Assembly: GCA_017454585.1 (NCBI GenBank)
Contig: JAFTCU010000064.1
Location: 1 to 25,799, forward strand
Source: Thermoguttaceae bacterium
GTDB taxonomy: Bacteria > Planctomycetota > Planctomycetia > Pirellulales > Thermoguttaceae
Reading direction: 5' to 3'
Length of the DNA stretch: 25,799 nt
A model generated the notes under the pieces. The model was given only the letters and a program-made list of their open reading frames with translations. It was not told the origin of the DNA and did not search any database. The translations under genes and the position numbers were made by a program. Within the stretch, counting starts at the first letter, position 1, and each line of letters opens with the position of its first letter. This document shows, one piece after another, positions 1-8,448 of this stretch.

Positions 1-1
1 G

Positions 2-784
2 TACGAGATCGGAACGGGAAACAGCGAACTGCTCCGCCTCATTGAAAACCACCACGAGGGCGTTAATATGCCGGAAGACGAGCAGAAGATCATCCGGTGC
101 TGGCTCGACGCGGGCGCAAACTACGCCGGGACGTACGCCGCCAACGCCTCGGGCGGTCTGGGCTACTACATGCAGAACCGGAACGTCCGGAACGACAAAG
201 ACTGGCCGGAAACCGCCGCGATGGAAGAAGCCATCACGCGCCGCTGCGACCCGTGCCACTGCCCAACCGAGAAGGACCGCGAGATCGGCCGGTACAATCT
301 GTACACGGACTACAAAGTGGACCATTTCCAGCCGCACCAGCAGAACCTTTTCGTCGCGCACACGCTCACGGAGGATAATGGAAAGTTCAACCGCCACGTG
401 ATTTTTGATCTTTCGTACCCGGAACAGTCCAAAGCCGTGCGCGGTCCGCTCTCGAAATCCGCCGGCGGGCTGGGAACGTGCGAGGCGAAATCGGGAAAAG
501 TCATTTTCGCCGACACAAACGACCCGGACTACAAAACGATCCTGGCCTGCATCGAACGCGGCCGCCGCTACATCCTCGAGGAGGACAATCGATTCAGCAT
601 GATCACCCCCAGCCCGAACAATGGGCGCGACTGCCCGCAGAGATTCGTTCCTCGCTGGGCCTACTTGCGTGAAATGATCAGTTACGGCCTGCTCCCCATC
701 GACGCTGATCCCAACGAGTCGTACGACCCGTACGAACTGGACCGGAAGTACTTCGAGGCGCAGTGGTACAAACCCGTTAAGTAA
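2..784 (+). CDS. HzsA-related protein, C-terminal part (5' end outside window)
   Basis: The reading frame is open from the window edge, so only the last 260 residues are present. The first visible residues (YEIGTGNSELLRLIENHHEG, then VNMPEDEQKIIRCWLDAGA) resemble the segment that in planctomycete cytochrome-like proteins precedes a c-type haem. A CxxCH haem motif (CDPCH, followed by another Cys) lies at 245-259. The later IERGRRYILEEDNRFSM and the WAYLREMISYGLLP stretch near the C-terminus recall proteins annotated as HzsA-related, i.e. related to the alpha subunit of anammox hydrazine synthase. That relationship does not imply anammox, because many non-anammox planctomycetes carry such proteins. 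A periplasmic haem protein with a redox or unknown role is the likely reading. The stop codon lies inside a heptad repeat tract. The family name is moderately sure; the function is unknown. Confidence 0.6.
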   Translation, partial: YEIGTGNSELLRLIENHHEGVNMPEDEQKIIRCWLDAGANYAGTYAANASGGLGYYMQNRNVRNDKDWPETAAMEEAITRRCDPCHCPTEKDREIGRYNLYTDYKVDHFQPHQQNLFVAHTLTEDNGKFNRHVIFDLSYPEQSKAVRGPLSKSAGGLGTCEAKSGKVIFADTNDPDYKTILACIERGRRYILEEDNRFSMITPSPNNGRDCPQRFVPRWAYLREMISYGLLPIDADPNESYDPYELDRKYFEAQWYKPVK

Positions 785-814
785 CGAATAATGAAGAACG
801 AATAACGAATAATG
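780..814 (+). repeat. AATAAYG heptanucleotide tandem repeat (five units)
   Basis: Five 7-bp units follow one another: AGTAACG, AATAATG, AAGAACG, AATAACG, AATAATG. The first unit contains the TAA stop of the preceding gene, and the tract ends 11 bp before the next start codon. The same unit makes up both arms of a large inverted repeat near 21 kb. The layout resembles the short tandemly repeated heptamers described in cyanobacteria. Their function here is unknown. Confidence 0.8.
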
Positions 815-825
815 GGGAACAGAGA

Positions 826-1515
826 ATGAAAAAGTTTTTTTGCTGCCTCCTTTACGTTTTGCTTTTCCTCGTCCTCCTCATTGGCGGTCTGGGACTCTGG
901 TTCTGGCACGCGGCCAAGCAGGTCCCGGAATTTTACAAAGAGCTTGAAATCTCGGAAGAGTCACGCCAGGACGCTGAAAAAGACAGTCAGGCGATGGAGC
1001 AGAAAGTCCAGTTACTCCGCCACAGGATGAAACTCGGAAGGATCTGGCTTCTGGAATTTTCGCAGGATGAACTGAACCACTGGCTCGCGATCGCGATCGG
1101 CGAGAAACGACCGGGGATGATCCCGCACCAGTTGAAAAATCCGCGCTGCGTGATCCTTTCCGACCGGATCCAGGCCGGCGTGACGGTCGATGCACCGGAA
1201 TATAAAGGGGTGGTTTCTCTGGAATGTGTGCCGGTAATCAGTGAACCCAATGTCATAGAGGTGGAACTTTTGAGCGTTTCCGCCGGTTCCATCAAAATGC
1301 CGGGAAAACTTGTCCGGAAAATCATCCAACGTGGCGCGGCTTCTGCCTCGCTTCCCGTTGAGGTTTTGGACCGGGACGGGAAAATGGTCCTTCGTATGCC
1401 GCTGCGTAAAGGTGACCTGGCGTTTGAAAAGCATATTATTCAAGTGAACACGCTCACATTCAAGGACAAGAAAATCCTGATCACCGGGACGATCGTGGAT
1501 GAAGTAAAGGATTAA
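826..1515 (+). CDS. Single-pass membrane protein of unknown function (229 aa)
   Basis: I do not recognise a named family. A short basic N-terminus (MKKFFCCLLYV) leads into one hydrophobic segment at about residues 5-30 with two early cysteines. A charged, probably helical stretch (residues 32-75) and a mostly beta-like soluble domain follow. The line FSQDELNHWLAIAIGEK (about residues 79-95) looks like the conserved part of LptC- or YpmS-like membrane-anchored proteins, in which a soluble domain sits outside the cytoplasmic membrane; that parallel is only an impression. The gene starts 41 bp after the HzsA-related gene, with only a weak purine-rich stretch (GGGGAACAGAG) before the ATG. It converges on the transglutaminase gene, leaving 22 bp between stop codons with no clear terminator. 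Confidence 0.7.
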   Translation: MKKFFCCLLYVLLFLVLLIGGLGLWFWHAAKQVPEFYKELEISEESRQDAEKDSQAMEQKVQLLRHRMKLGRIWLLEFSQDELNHWLAIAIGEKRPGMIPHQLKNPRCVILSDRIQAGVTVDAPEYKGVVSLECVPVISEPNVIEVELLSVSAGSIKMPGKLVRKIIQRGAASASLPVEVLDRDGKMVLRMPLRKGDLAFEKHIIQVNTLTFKDKKILITGTIVDEVKD

Positions 1516-1537
1516 AACGCGCCGAATTAAGTGCCGC

Positions 1538-3163
1538 CTAATACTCGATCCGGATTTTTCCGATGAGCTTCGCGGCAGGCAAAAGCGTCCCGGCAAGCGT
1601 CGCGGTGGAAAAACTCCCGGCGTTGATCCTCAGATGATTCACGCCGACGAAACCTTTCCCGATCGTCGCATCAAACGGGACCCAGCGGCCGTTCACGTAC
1701 AACTCGTTCCAGACGTGCCACGCCATCTTGCCGGAATCCTTTTCGTAAATCAGTCCCTGCACGATCCTCGCGGGGATTTTTCGGTTTCGGGCCAGCGCCG
1801 CCAGGAGGACCGCGTGTTCCGTGCAGTCGCCCGACGGGTTCGTCGCCACCTCGAGCGCAGTCACAAACCCCCGCGAGTAATTTTTATTCACAATGAACTC
1901 AAAGACAAAACGTTCCAGCGCCGGCGCCAGTTTGGCCGGGTCGGTTTCTCCCGGAAGAACGTTTTGGGCCAGGGCAGCAATTTCGGGCGCGTCCGACTGG
2001 ATCATCGGCCCCGCGGAGGTTTCGTCTGACGTGGGAGTCTGCGTCTCACCACTTCCCGGCGCGTCCTCAAAGCGCTCGCCGCCGGAATTTCTGACCGTGA
2101 TTTTGAGGTGAAAATCGTCAAGAGCCTCCACCTCCTGAAAGTCGGAACTCTCAAAAAGCCCGCGAATCGATTCATTTCCCGTGGCCGAAACCGTGTACGT
2201 TCCCTCCACGTCGTTCACGAAGTCGGCGGTTTTTCCCTCCGTCAGCTTCAGCGGAACGTTCAGGTTTTCCGCGAAATCAAACGATTTTTCCAATTCAGAG
2301 GCCGGTTTTCCCCCGGTTGGCGCGGGCGGGTACTGGCCGGTCTGCGTAAAACGCGCAAGTTCGGCCTTCGAAACACGCCACGACGCCAGATTCATCAATG
2401 GAGAAAAACGTTTCCAGACCAGGCCTTTTCCATCACACCAGAGCGTCTCGTTCTGGGTCTGACCCGGGTCCGGACTTCCATCGGCCTGAAGCATCTGGGA
2501 GTGGGTTTCCACCCGTAAAAGCGGGAATTCCGCGCCGCTGGGAAGTTTTGTGTTTTCCGCCGCTTCCGCGTGAAGATCGACCAGTTCCCACCGCAGCATC
2601 GTGGGATTGAAACGCACGAGCCGCCGGGTTTCACCGAGTTTCAGCGGCTGGAGCAACAGTCCGGTTTCTACGCCATACCCACCCGAGACGGATTCCCTCG
2701 GCAAGTCTTCCGGCAAAACCGTTTTCACGCTTTGCGCCTGGGTCATATTCTGGCTCTGGACCTTCACATCAAGCGAAAGATTCCGTCCATCGCTTTTCGG
2801 CTCGCCCGTCTCATAAACCATCGGAGCGCCGCCCATTTCGATTTGGGTCCTGGATCCCAGAAACCTTCCGTTTTTTGCGAGGTGTTCGGAATGCGTGACG
2901 CTGGCCGTCACGTTTTTCCCGTAACGTTTGATCTCCAGTGAGGAATAATTCTCCACTTCAAGAGTCTCGCCAACGCGAAAAACCTGACGTTTCTCCGTTC
3001 CAACGTACACAGAATCGGCATAACACAGGAACGAAGCGTTTTCAAGCTCTTCTCTCTGGGGCGGAACAGAGACTGGGGTGGATTCCATTTTTTTCTCCTC
3101 CCGACAACCGGTTAAAAAAAGGAAAATCGTCAAAAGGCAGGCGGCAGTAAAACGGACTTTCAT
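1538..3163 (-). CDS. Transglutaminase-like (papain-fold) lipoprotein
   Basis: The protein (541 aa) starts with a lipoprotein signal, MKVRFTAACLLTIFLFLTGC, whose LTGC lipobox predicts lipidation of Cys20. The last 125 residues form a transglutaminase-like core: Cys447 in SGDCTEHA, His483 in AWHVWNEL and Asp498 in PFDAT supply the Cys-His-Asp triad. The long middle region is beta-rich and unrecognised. Such proteins act on envelope peptides or proteins as proteases, peptide hydrolases or cross-linkers; the substrate cannot be read here. A TTG at 3199 in the same frame would add 12 residues, but the ATG at 3163 gives the better signal peptide. The gene lies 72 bp downstream of the large glycosidase-like gene on the same strand and is probably cotranscribed with it. 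The domain is sure; the function is not. Confidence 0.85.
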   Translation of the reverse strand: MKVRFTAACLLTIFLFLTGCREEKKMESTPVSVPPQREELENASFLCYADSVYVGTEKRQVFRVGETLEVENYSSLEIKRYGKNVTASVTHSEHLAKNGRFLGSRTQIEMGGAPMVYETGEPKSDGRNLSLDVKVQSQNMTQAQSVKTVLPEDLPRESVSGGYGVETGLLLQPLKLGETRRLVRFNPTMLRWELVDLHAEAAENTKLPSGAEFPLLRVETHSQMLQADGSPDPGQTQNETLWCDGKGLVWKRFSPLMNLASWRVSKAELARFTQTGQYPPAPTGGKPASELEKSFDFAENLNVPLKLTEGKTADFVNDVEGTYTVSATGNESIRGLFESSDFQEVEALDDFHLKITVRNSGGERFEDAPGSGETQTPTSDETSAGPMIQSDAPEIAALAQNVLPGETDPAKLAPALERFVFEFIVNKNYSRGFVTALEVATNPSGDCTEHAVLLAALARNRKIPARIVQGLIYEKDSGKMAWHVWNELYVNGRWVPFDATIGKGFVGVNHLRINAGSFSTATLAGTLLPAAKLIGKIRIEY

Positions 3164-3235
3164 TTTGGATTTTCGGAAGATTTCTGAATTGATGGGCAAT
3201 TTGATCGAGATGTAAAATCACCACTCCCAGGGCCA

Positions 3236-6200
3236 TTACCATGGAAGCAGATTTTTCATCTTTTTCATGTAGGATTCCTTTTTCTCCGGTTCATCTTCAT
3301 CTTCCGAATGGGCTGAATTCTTCTGGAAACTCGGAAGTTTCGGAGGCGAAGGAAGTTTCGGAAGAGGCGGCAGATTGGGACGCTGACCGAGGTGAGGAAG
3401 CTGAATACCTGATTTCTCCGGTACGGTTTCCACGACCGGCAGATTCTTCTCCGTATTTTTCACCGCGAGCGGATTCGTTTGAGGCGGAGTGTTCGCACCG
3501 ATGTTTTCCCTAAGGAAACGCATCCAGTAACACTCCAGCGCACTGACACAAGGCGCTATTTCGTTCCTGGCAATACGATCCTCAACCCTCGAAAAAATAG
3601 CCTGAAGCTGATGAATTTCCTCAGTCGAAAAATGCACGGCCATGAGCTGAATATTATCGAGCCAAACACTTCCCGGGCCGTAAAGTTCAAACCCAAGGCT
3701 CAGCTGCGTCTCTTTCTCCAGCGGCAAATCGTTCATCTGAACGGTAATTTGTTCCCACTCACGGCCAGGTAAAGCCCCGCTGCCCGACAAATTGGCAGTT
3801 CGGGAAAAAGTTCCGTTTTTCGTTTTTCCTTCAAGGATCAAACGCAGAGGGGGGGAGGTCCCATTTCCCTGAGATTTCAGCCACAGAAGGATCGTCAGAC
3901 GGCCGGTTGGATTCACTGCAAACGAGTGGCTCATAATTCGGACTGGTTTTCCGGAGCTGTACAAGTGGAGGGAATTTTCCCCAAATTGCGAATTTTCCGA
4001 AGCCACCAGCTTCGCGCCAGAGGCAAGCCCCCCACCGGATTCTCCGTCCGAATAAGAAATGAACTGCCCACTGGACCTTTCATTTTGAGAGGAGACTGGC
4101 ACATACTGCGCGGGGAAAGCAGGAAAAGTAACCGACCAAAATGGGATCGGCTCATCTTTCAACACCTGCGTTTCGAATCCCGGATTCTTCATCCCAAGAT
4201 AAAAAGTTGGTTTTTTCAGGCATTCAATGAAGTATTGAAGACGCAAATACTCTTTCTGAAAAACGACCTGGGCTTCTGGTGAGACCTCTGTCTCCGGGTC
4301 GAGCATCATGAAGGGCGAGCCGGCAAACCGTACCGCCTCGATTTGGTACGGCACGAGCTGAACCCTCCAAAAAACGCCACGATCATCTTTTTCCAGCGGC
4401 GTATAGGTTCCGTTTTCCAGACGTTCGACCTGGTTGGGAAGTGTATTTGCAAGCTGATTTCCCGCACCAGCCTGTTGGTTCAGGGATGGCTGGAGATAAA
4501 CCCGCGCTTTCACAGGGAACGGCGTCACGTTGACGGCGTAAGCATAATTCATACCCTGAAGTGAGCAAAAACGGAAAATGACCGGCTGCGATTTCATGAC
4601 ACTCATCCCGCTGGTCATCGCGGAGCTGAAATGAACAGCCGGGAGCTGATTCAACATCCGGATCGTTCCGCGAAGCGCTTCTTCTTTTCCGAAAACAGGG
4701 TTCCATCCTCCCTCAATAATCGTAAACGCATCGAGCATCGCGAGGGTTTCCGCGTAGGGGTGGCGGGCTTCTGCGGTCGTTTGCGCATAAGTACTCGCCA
4801 TCCAGGTGAAAGTCGGTGTAAAAGGGCTTGCTTTATCAAACGACTCCAAACGTAAAATTTCCGGCGCGTGATAAAAAACCGCCGAAGGTGAATTCTGATC
4901 CTGAAACAGCCGGAACGTCCCAGGAGTCTGCGCCCACTGCAGGTCACCCGCCTGTTCTGCGAGGGTTCGATTCGTTATAATTTTTTGAGGTCTGGAAAGA
5001 ATCAGATTGGGGATCGTTTTGAGTTCTCGCGCATCCAGACCAAAACATAGCAGCGCGTCCTGAGCCGAGCAAATCCCATCCAAACGCGGAAGAAACTCAG
5101 GATACGCCTCAACAGAAAAAAGGTCTGTTCCGTTGAGGTAAAGTTTTGCGTCTTGAATATTGCTTAAAAGAGCGGCGGCACGGCGATAAAAATGCGTCAT
5201 TCGACCCACGCGCCAGACAAGCCACTCACGAGCGCCGGGACCTGAACTTAAATACTGGATTTGGCCCGCAAAATCCTGAGGGAGTACTCGACCTGTTTCC
5301 TGAGCGAAAAGCGCAATGCTCTGCGGATCCATTCCCCATTGAGAGTTGGGCAGAACCAAAACACTATTCGCGTGAAGCTGGAGCGAAATCCCGCCAAACG
5401 ATGGGTGATGACCGTAACGGCGAACGACTTCCGCGATGCTTTTCAGAATCGTTTCCTGTACAACAGGGTTTAAAATGTTGTAGTACTGCGCACCGTTTTT
5501 CAACGAGGCTTTTTCTTCACAAAGCTCTTTTCCCGCGCTATTCAGCCATCGTTTGGGGATGGAATCAGCGCCCGAGCTGCCCGTTCCTGGGCCCGCAAAA
5601 CGCGCCTGAATTTCCAGACTGGGAATTGGGGACGAAAAATCCATTGCGGGAATCAATGTCAGGTTCTTCTGGTCGAACTGCCGCAAAAGCATCTCCACGA
5701 TGTCCTTCCTCACCGGGTCCTGACCCATAGGAAAGTACAATCCATTGTCGAAACGCGGCGTAGGTGTCAAAATTCGGCTTGGGTAAATCGTACTTCCATC
5801 GGTATAAATCGAAAGTACAAGCGCGTTGTAACCCACGTGCTCCATGTACTCGATCATCCGTTTTCCGCCTTCGTAAAACGTCAGCCAGTCCGAAATACAC
5901 AAACCCGTCTGAGCATTGTTCATTTCAGCGGCAGAAAAAGCCTGCGAAAACATCGGTTTGTCGAGCAGAAGCGCGACCCGACGAAGTTTTACGTTTCCAA
6001 TCGACTTCCCGTTGGGAGTCAAATTCCCCGCCTTCACAGGCATCAGATGCGCTCCGGCATCGTAAAGACGTATTTTCCCGATACAAACCGGCTTTTTCTC
6101 GTGACGATTTACAAGCAGGACAAGCGGCGATTTACTCTTCGGCCAAAACAGTATGTGATGCCGGTCCAGACGAAAAAAGGAATTATCTGAGGTTCCAAGG

Positions 6201-7492
6201 GGAGCAGGAACATTCACTCCTGAATCAATTCCCGGTGGCGCGATGGCACCAGCTGAATTCGGCTCGAAAATGCTCACGCTGAACTTTTGCTCCATGTTGG
6301 CCAAATACTCAATTTCCAAAATGTACGGCGAGCCCGGATTTTCAACGACGAGCGGAAATGCCTCCCAGTTCGGTGCCGTCTCGGGAGCTTGCGACTGCGG
6401 GATCTCCAGGAAATTCATATTTCCAACTGTCCTGGTCTGACGATGTGGATTCTGAAGTGATTGTGCATCGGGAAACCAGCTATTAAACTGGCGAAGAACC
6501 GAACGGTCGAAACCTTCCCACCACCGAGCCCGGGCAGAATCGATCTCCAGTTTCAGTGTGATCTTTTCAGAACCTGTGTTCCCCACGGTCCCGGAAGAAA
6601 CATCGGGATTCCCAACATCTACAGCGGAATCCGCCAAAACGATGAACTGGATCTTCCTTTCCGCGAGCAGTAAATTATTCGCCCTGCCCCGAAACGGGAT
6701 TTTCAGGGAATCGAGCCGATGAGCGTCTGAACGTCCATTTTCCGTGCGGCTTCGCTTCAAGGTAAGAGTAACGTCGTACACTCCCTCCTGATCCGGTACA
6801 GGAAATTGTAACTGGGCGGCTGAAAGGCCATTCAGGTCCACATTTGAAATGGTGCCGCGTGTCAGCTCGAACGTTTCACGTCCGCGAAAAACAATGTATT
6901 CCAATTCCCCCAGTTGATTCTGTGACGGATTTTCATCATTCCCGGAATCGCGCACTTCGGTCGGGATTTGTAAAAGATTCGGGGTAACCGTACATTGAAA
7001 GACATCATGCGGAGCGAAGACCAAATTATCTTTCCCAAGTTCAACACGCAGAGAATCACCAGGGACCCGGTTCACCGAACATTGAAAAGCCTTTTTTTCC
7101 TGTGAAACCGGAAAGGTTTTATTTCCATCGACCAATTCTTTGAGAGGAATTTCCACGCGGGAAGCACCTTCCCCATTCGGGTGGATTCCCAACTGAACCA
7201 CAAGCAAACCTTCCGGCTTCCACGGAACCGTGACATCAAATCCGTTGTATTTTTTGGGAAGTCCCTGTGAAATCACGGCTTTGCCATTAACCAGCCAGGC
7301 CCCACCCGGACATTCTGCGTCCATGGATATGGGGGTTAAATTCGTCAATGGGCCGGAATCGCAGCTAACTTCGCCATAGGCCTGGGTTTCTTCACCACCC
7401 CAACGTAAACGCAGGCGCATCGTCCCCGTACTTTCCGCGAAAATCACGGCAGTAAACGAGCAAAAAAACAAAATGAAAAACACCTGCTTCAT
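3236..7492 (-). CDS. Large exported glycosidase-like protein with C-terminal carbohydrate-binding-like domain
   Basis: This 1418-aa protein begins with a clear signal peptide (MKQVFFILFFCSFTAVIFAE). About 480 residues of beta-rich sequence follow. Residues roughly 495-845 read like a (beta/alpha)8 barrel of the family-10-like hydrolase type: a segment on a 'GYNALVLSIYTDG' strand, 'LTLIPAMDFSS', then 'YYNILNPVVQETILKSIAEV' and 'GGISLQLHAN'. Near residues 1190-1320 a jelly-roll-like domain (SGKPVRIMSHSF through VWLDNIQLMAV) looks carbohydrate-binding. The tail is Pro/Leu/Lys-rich (LPPLPKLPSPPKLPS) and ends in a basic, amphipathic KKMKNLLPW. Catalytic acids cannot be named with confidence. An in-frame start at 7537 would lie upstream of the predicted -10 box, so the ATG at 7492 is chosen. 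It probably heads an operon with the transglutaminase-like lipoprotein. Confidence 0.75.
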   Translation of the reverse strand: MKQVFFILFFCSFTAVIFAESTGTMRLRLRWGGEETQAYGEVSCDSGPLTNLTPISMDAECPGGAWLVNGKAVISQGLPKKYNGFDVTVPWKPEGLLVVQLGIHPNGEGASRVEIPLKELVDGNKTFPVSQEKKAFQCSVNRVPGDSLRVELGKDNLVFAPHDVFQCTVTPNLLQIPTEVRDSGNDENPSQNQLGELEYIVFRGRETFELTRGTISNVDLNGLSAAQLQFPVPDQEGVYDVTLTLKRSRTENGRSDAHRLDSLKIPFRGRANNLLLAERKIQFIVLADSAVDVGNPDVSSGTVGNTGSEKITLKLEIDSARARWWEGFDRSVLRQFNSWFPDAQSLQNPHRQTRTVGNMNFLEIPQSQAPETAPNWEAFPLVVENPGSPYILEIEYLANMEQKFSVSIFEPNSAGAIAPPGIDSGVNVPAPLGTSDNSFFRLDRHHILFWPKSKSPLVLLVNRHEKKPVCIGKIRLYDAGAHLMPVKAGNLTPNGKSIGNVKLRRVALLLDKPMFSQAFSAAEMNNAQTGLCISDWLTFYEGGKRMIEYMEHVGYNALVLSIYTDGSTIYPSRILTPTPRFDNGLYFPMGQDPVRKDIVEMLLRQFDQKNLTLIPAMDFSSPIPSLEIQARFAGPGTGSSGADSIPKRWLNSAGKELCEEKASLKNGAQYYNILNPVVQETILKSIAEVVRRYGHHPSFGGISLQLHANSVLVLPNSQWGMDPQSIALFAQETGRVLPQDFAGQIQYLSSGPGAREWLVWRVGRMTHFYRRAAALLSNIQDAKLYLNGTDLFSVEAYPEFLPRLDGICSAQDALLCFGLDARELKTIPNLILSRPQKIITNRTLAEQAGDLQWAQTPGTFRLFQDQNSPSAVFYHAPEILRLESFDKASPFTPTFTWMASTYAQTTAEARHPYAETLAMLDAFTIIEGGWNPVFGKEEALRGTIRMLNQLPAVHFSSAMTSGMSVMKSQPVIFRFCSLQGMNYAYAVNVTPFPVKARVYLQPSLNQQAGAGNQLANTLPNQVERLENGTYTPLEKDDRGVFWRVQLVPYQIEAVRFAGSPFMMLDPETEVSPEAQVVFQKEYLRLQYFIECLKKPTFYLGMKNPGFETQVLKDEPIPFWSVTFPAFPAQYVPVSSQNERSSGQFISYSDGESGGGLASGAKLVASENSQFGENSLHLYSSGKPVRIMSHSFAVNPTGRLTILLWLKSQGNGTSPPLRLILEGKTKNGTFSRTANLSGSGALPGREWEQITVQMNDLPLEKETQLSLGFELYGPGSVWLDNIQLMAVHFSTEEIHQLQAIFSRVEDRIARNEIAPCVSALECYWMRFLRENIGANTPPQTNPLAVKNTEKNLPVVETVPEKSGIQLPHLGQRPNLPPLPKLPSPPKLPSFQKNSAHSEDEDEPEKKESYMKKMKNLLPW

Positions 7493-7708
7493 AAATATGT
7501 ACCAAAGACAAAGTTTAAACCAAATTATTATAAACACTTTAGAGATTTCTGGCTATAGCAAAATTAAAGATTTTACCTGAGAATCTTCTTTTTTTGAAAA
7601 TGAGGATTATTTTTAAAATAAGAAATTTCCCAAATAAAGTGATGATTTTTGACGAAAAAACCGATACGTAAAACAAAATGGATTTTTCAAACTCAACTGG
7701 AGGTTGGA
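7493..7708. promoter_or_regulatory. AT-rich divergent control region
   Basis: This gap between the leftward glycosidase-like gene and the rightward small exported protein is strongly A+T-rich compared with the coding DNA. On the minus strand it holds a convincing promoter, listed separately. On the plus strand, a TTGACG at 7649-7654 and a TTGAAA at 7594-7599 could be -35 boxes, but neither has a good -10 partner at 16-18 bp, so the rightward promoter is not resolved. A Shine-Dalgarno GGAGG at 7699-7703, five bases before the ATG, serves the rightward gene. Confidence 0.6.
7527..7555 (-). promoter_or_regulatory. Sigma-70-like promoter for the glycosidase-like/transglutaminase operon
   Basis: Read on the minus strand, TAGCCA (7555-7550, four of six matches to TTGACA) is followed by a 17-bp spacer and a perfect TATAAT (7532-7527). 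Transcription would start near 7520, giving a leader of about 28 nt before the ATG at 7492. This also rules out the longer in-frame start at 7537. Confidence 0.6.
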
Positions 7709-8293
7709 ATGCGTAAACAAATCAAACTTTTTGTATTCACCGCTCTTGGAATTGCCGGGTTATTCCTGTTTATTTCACAGAGTATGTCGGAAATGCCCTA
7801 TACGACGACCAAGTCCCAGGACTGCGGGCAGTATGTTGGAGCTCCCAAAGGACATGTTGGCCTGCATCGAATTGCGGATCCTGAAGGCGGCTGGCAGACC
7901 AAAGGTTTTATCATTGATTCTTTCGGTCCGATGCCGCAGACAGCTTATGACCCCAACTATGGCTGTTACCCCGGAAACGCCCGGACGATTCATCGTTACC
8001 CGGCTTTCCACGGTTACTACTACGACCGTCCGTACAATTACCGCCACTATTCCGAGTACCCGTGGAATGCCGAAATTACCGAGCCGCGGCCCTACCCGGA
8101 CCGCTCGAGGCAAGTAGGTTCGCAGATCATTATGCCTTCCGTTGTTACGCCCGCCGAAAGCATTATGGATGCGGATCCCGTTTCCGAGATCGAGCCGGAA
8201 CCCTCCAGTAATGTGGTTCCATCTCCGATGGAAGTTGAGACAACACTTCCTGTCACGCCAAAAAGTGATCCGCTTCTGGAAGATCTTATGTAG
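7709..8293 (+). CDS. Small exported Tyr/Pro/His-rich protein of unknown function
   Basis: I do not recognise the family. The ATG at 7709 is chosen because GGAGG lies five bases upstream; an in-frame ATG at 7649 lacks such a site. The 194-residue product has an N-terminal hydrophobic segment (MRKQIKLFVFTALGIAGLFL), acting either as a signal peptide or as a single membrane anchor. Residues about 75-130 are rich in Tyr, Pro, His and Arg (RYPAFHGYYYDRPYNYRHY), a make-up seen in surface or matrix-associated proteins. The C-terminal third is acidic and rich in Pro, Glu, Val and Ser, probably disordered. Two cysteines, about 30 residues apart in the tail of the signal and in the Tyr-rich region, might pair. 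It is probably transcribed alone. A hairpin repeat begins about 25 bp after its stop. Confidence 0.7.
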   Translation: MRKQIKLFVFTALGIAGLFLFISQSMSEMPYTTTKSQDCGQYVGAPKGHVGLHRIADPEGGWQTKGFIIDSFGPMPQTAYDPNYGCYPGNARTIHRYPAFHGYYYDRPYNYRHYSEYPWNAEITEPRPYPDRSRQVGSQIIMPSVVTPAESIMDADPVSEIEPEPSSNVVPSPMEVETTLPVTPKSDPLLEDLM

Positions 8294-8294
8294 T

Positions 8295-8409
8295 CGTGTC
8301 AGAGGAAAACTTCAGCGGGGACGACGCTGGAAGCGTCGTCTCTAATTCATAATTCTAAATTCTTAATTAAAAGACGACGCTGGAAGCGTCGTCCCCGTAA
8401 GTTGACACG
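8295..8409. repeat. Palindromic, MITE-like element with two hairpin ends
   Basis: Two perfect hairpins (9-bp stem GACGACGCT / AGCGTCGTC, loop GGA) lie at 8320-8340 and 8373-8393. Their flanks are inverted: GGGG precedes the first and CCCC follows the second. The outermost bases also pair (CGTGTCA at 8295-8301 with TGACACG at 8403-8409). The 32 bp between the hairpins holds 7-bp repeats AATTCAT, AATTCTA, AATTCTT (8344-8364). The same hairpin family bounds another element at 10805-10967. No coding capacity is seen. The hairpins may also end transcription of the preceding gene. Confidence 0.75.
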
Positions 8410-8448
8410 TATGTGCTAAAACTTCACGGAAAAAGATTTTACCCTGGG

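Noticed and set aside
2..784. Evidence for an anammox metabolism
   Set aside because: Only a distant HzsA-like C-terminus is present; no other hydrazine-synthase or hydrazine-dehydrogenase gene is seen.
3164..3199. TTG start for the transglutaminase-like lipoprotein
   Set aside because: The ATG at 3163 gives a standard lipoprotein signal length.
7493..7537. In-frame upstream start for the large glycosidase-like protein
   Set aside because: It lies upstream of the predicted start of transcription and would place hydrophobic residues before an already complete signal peptide.
8295..8409. CRISPR array suggested by repeated hairpins
   Set aside because: Only two repeats in inverted orientation, with no regular spacers and no cas genes.
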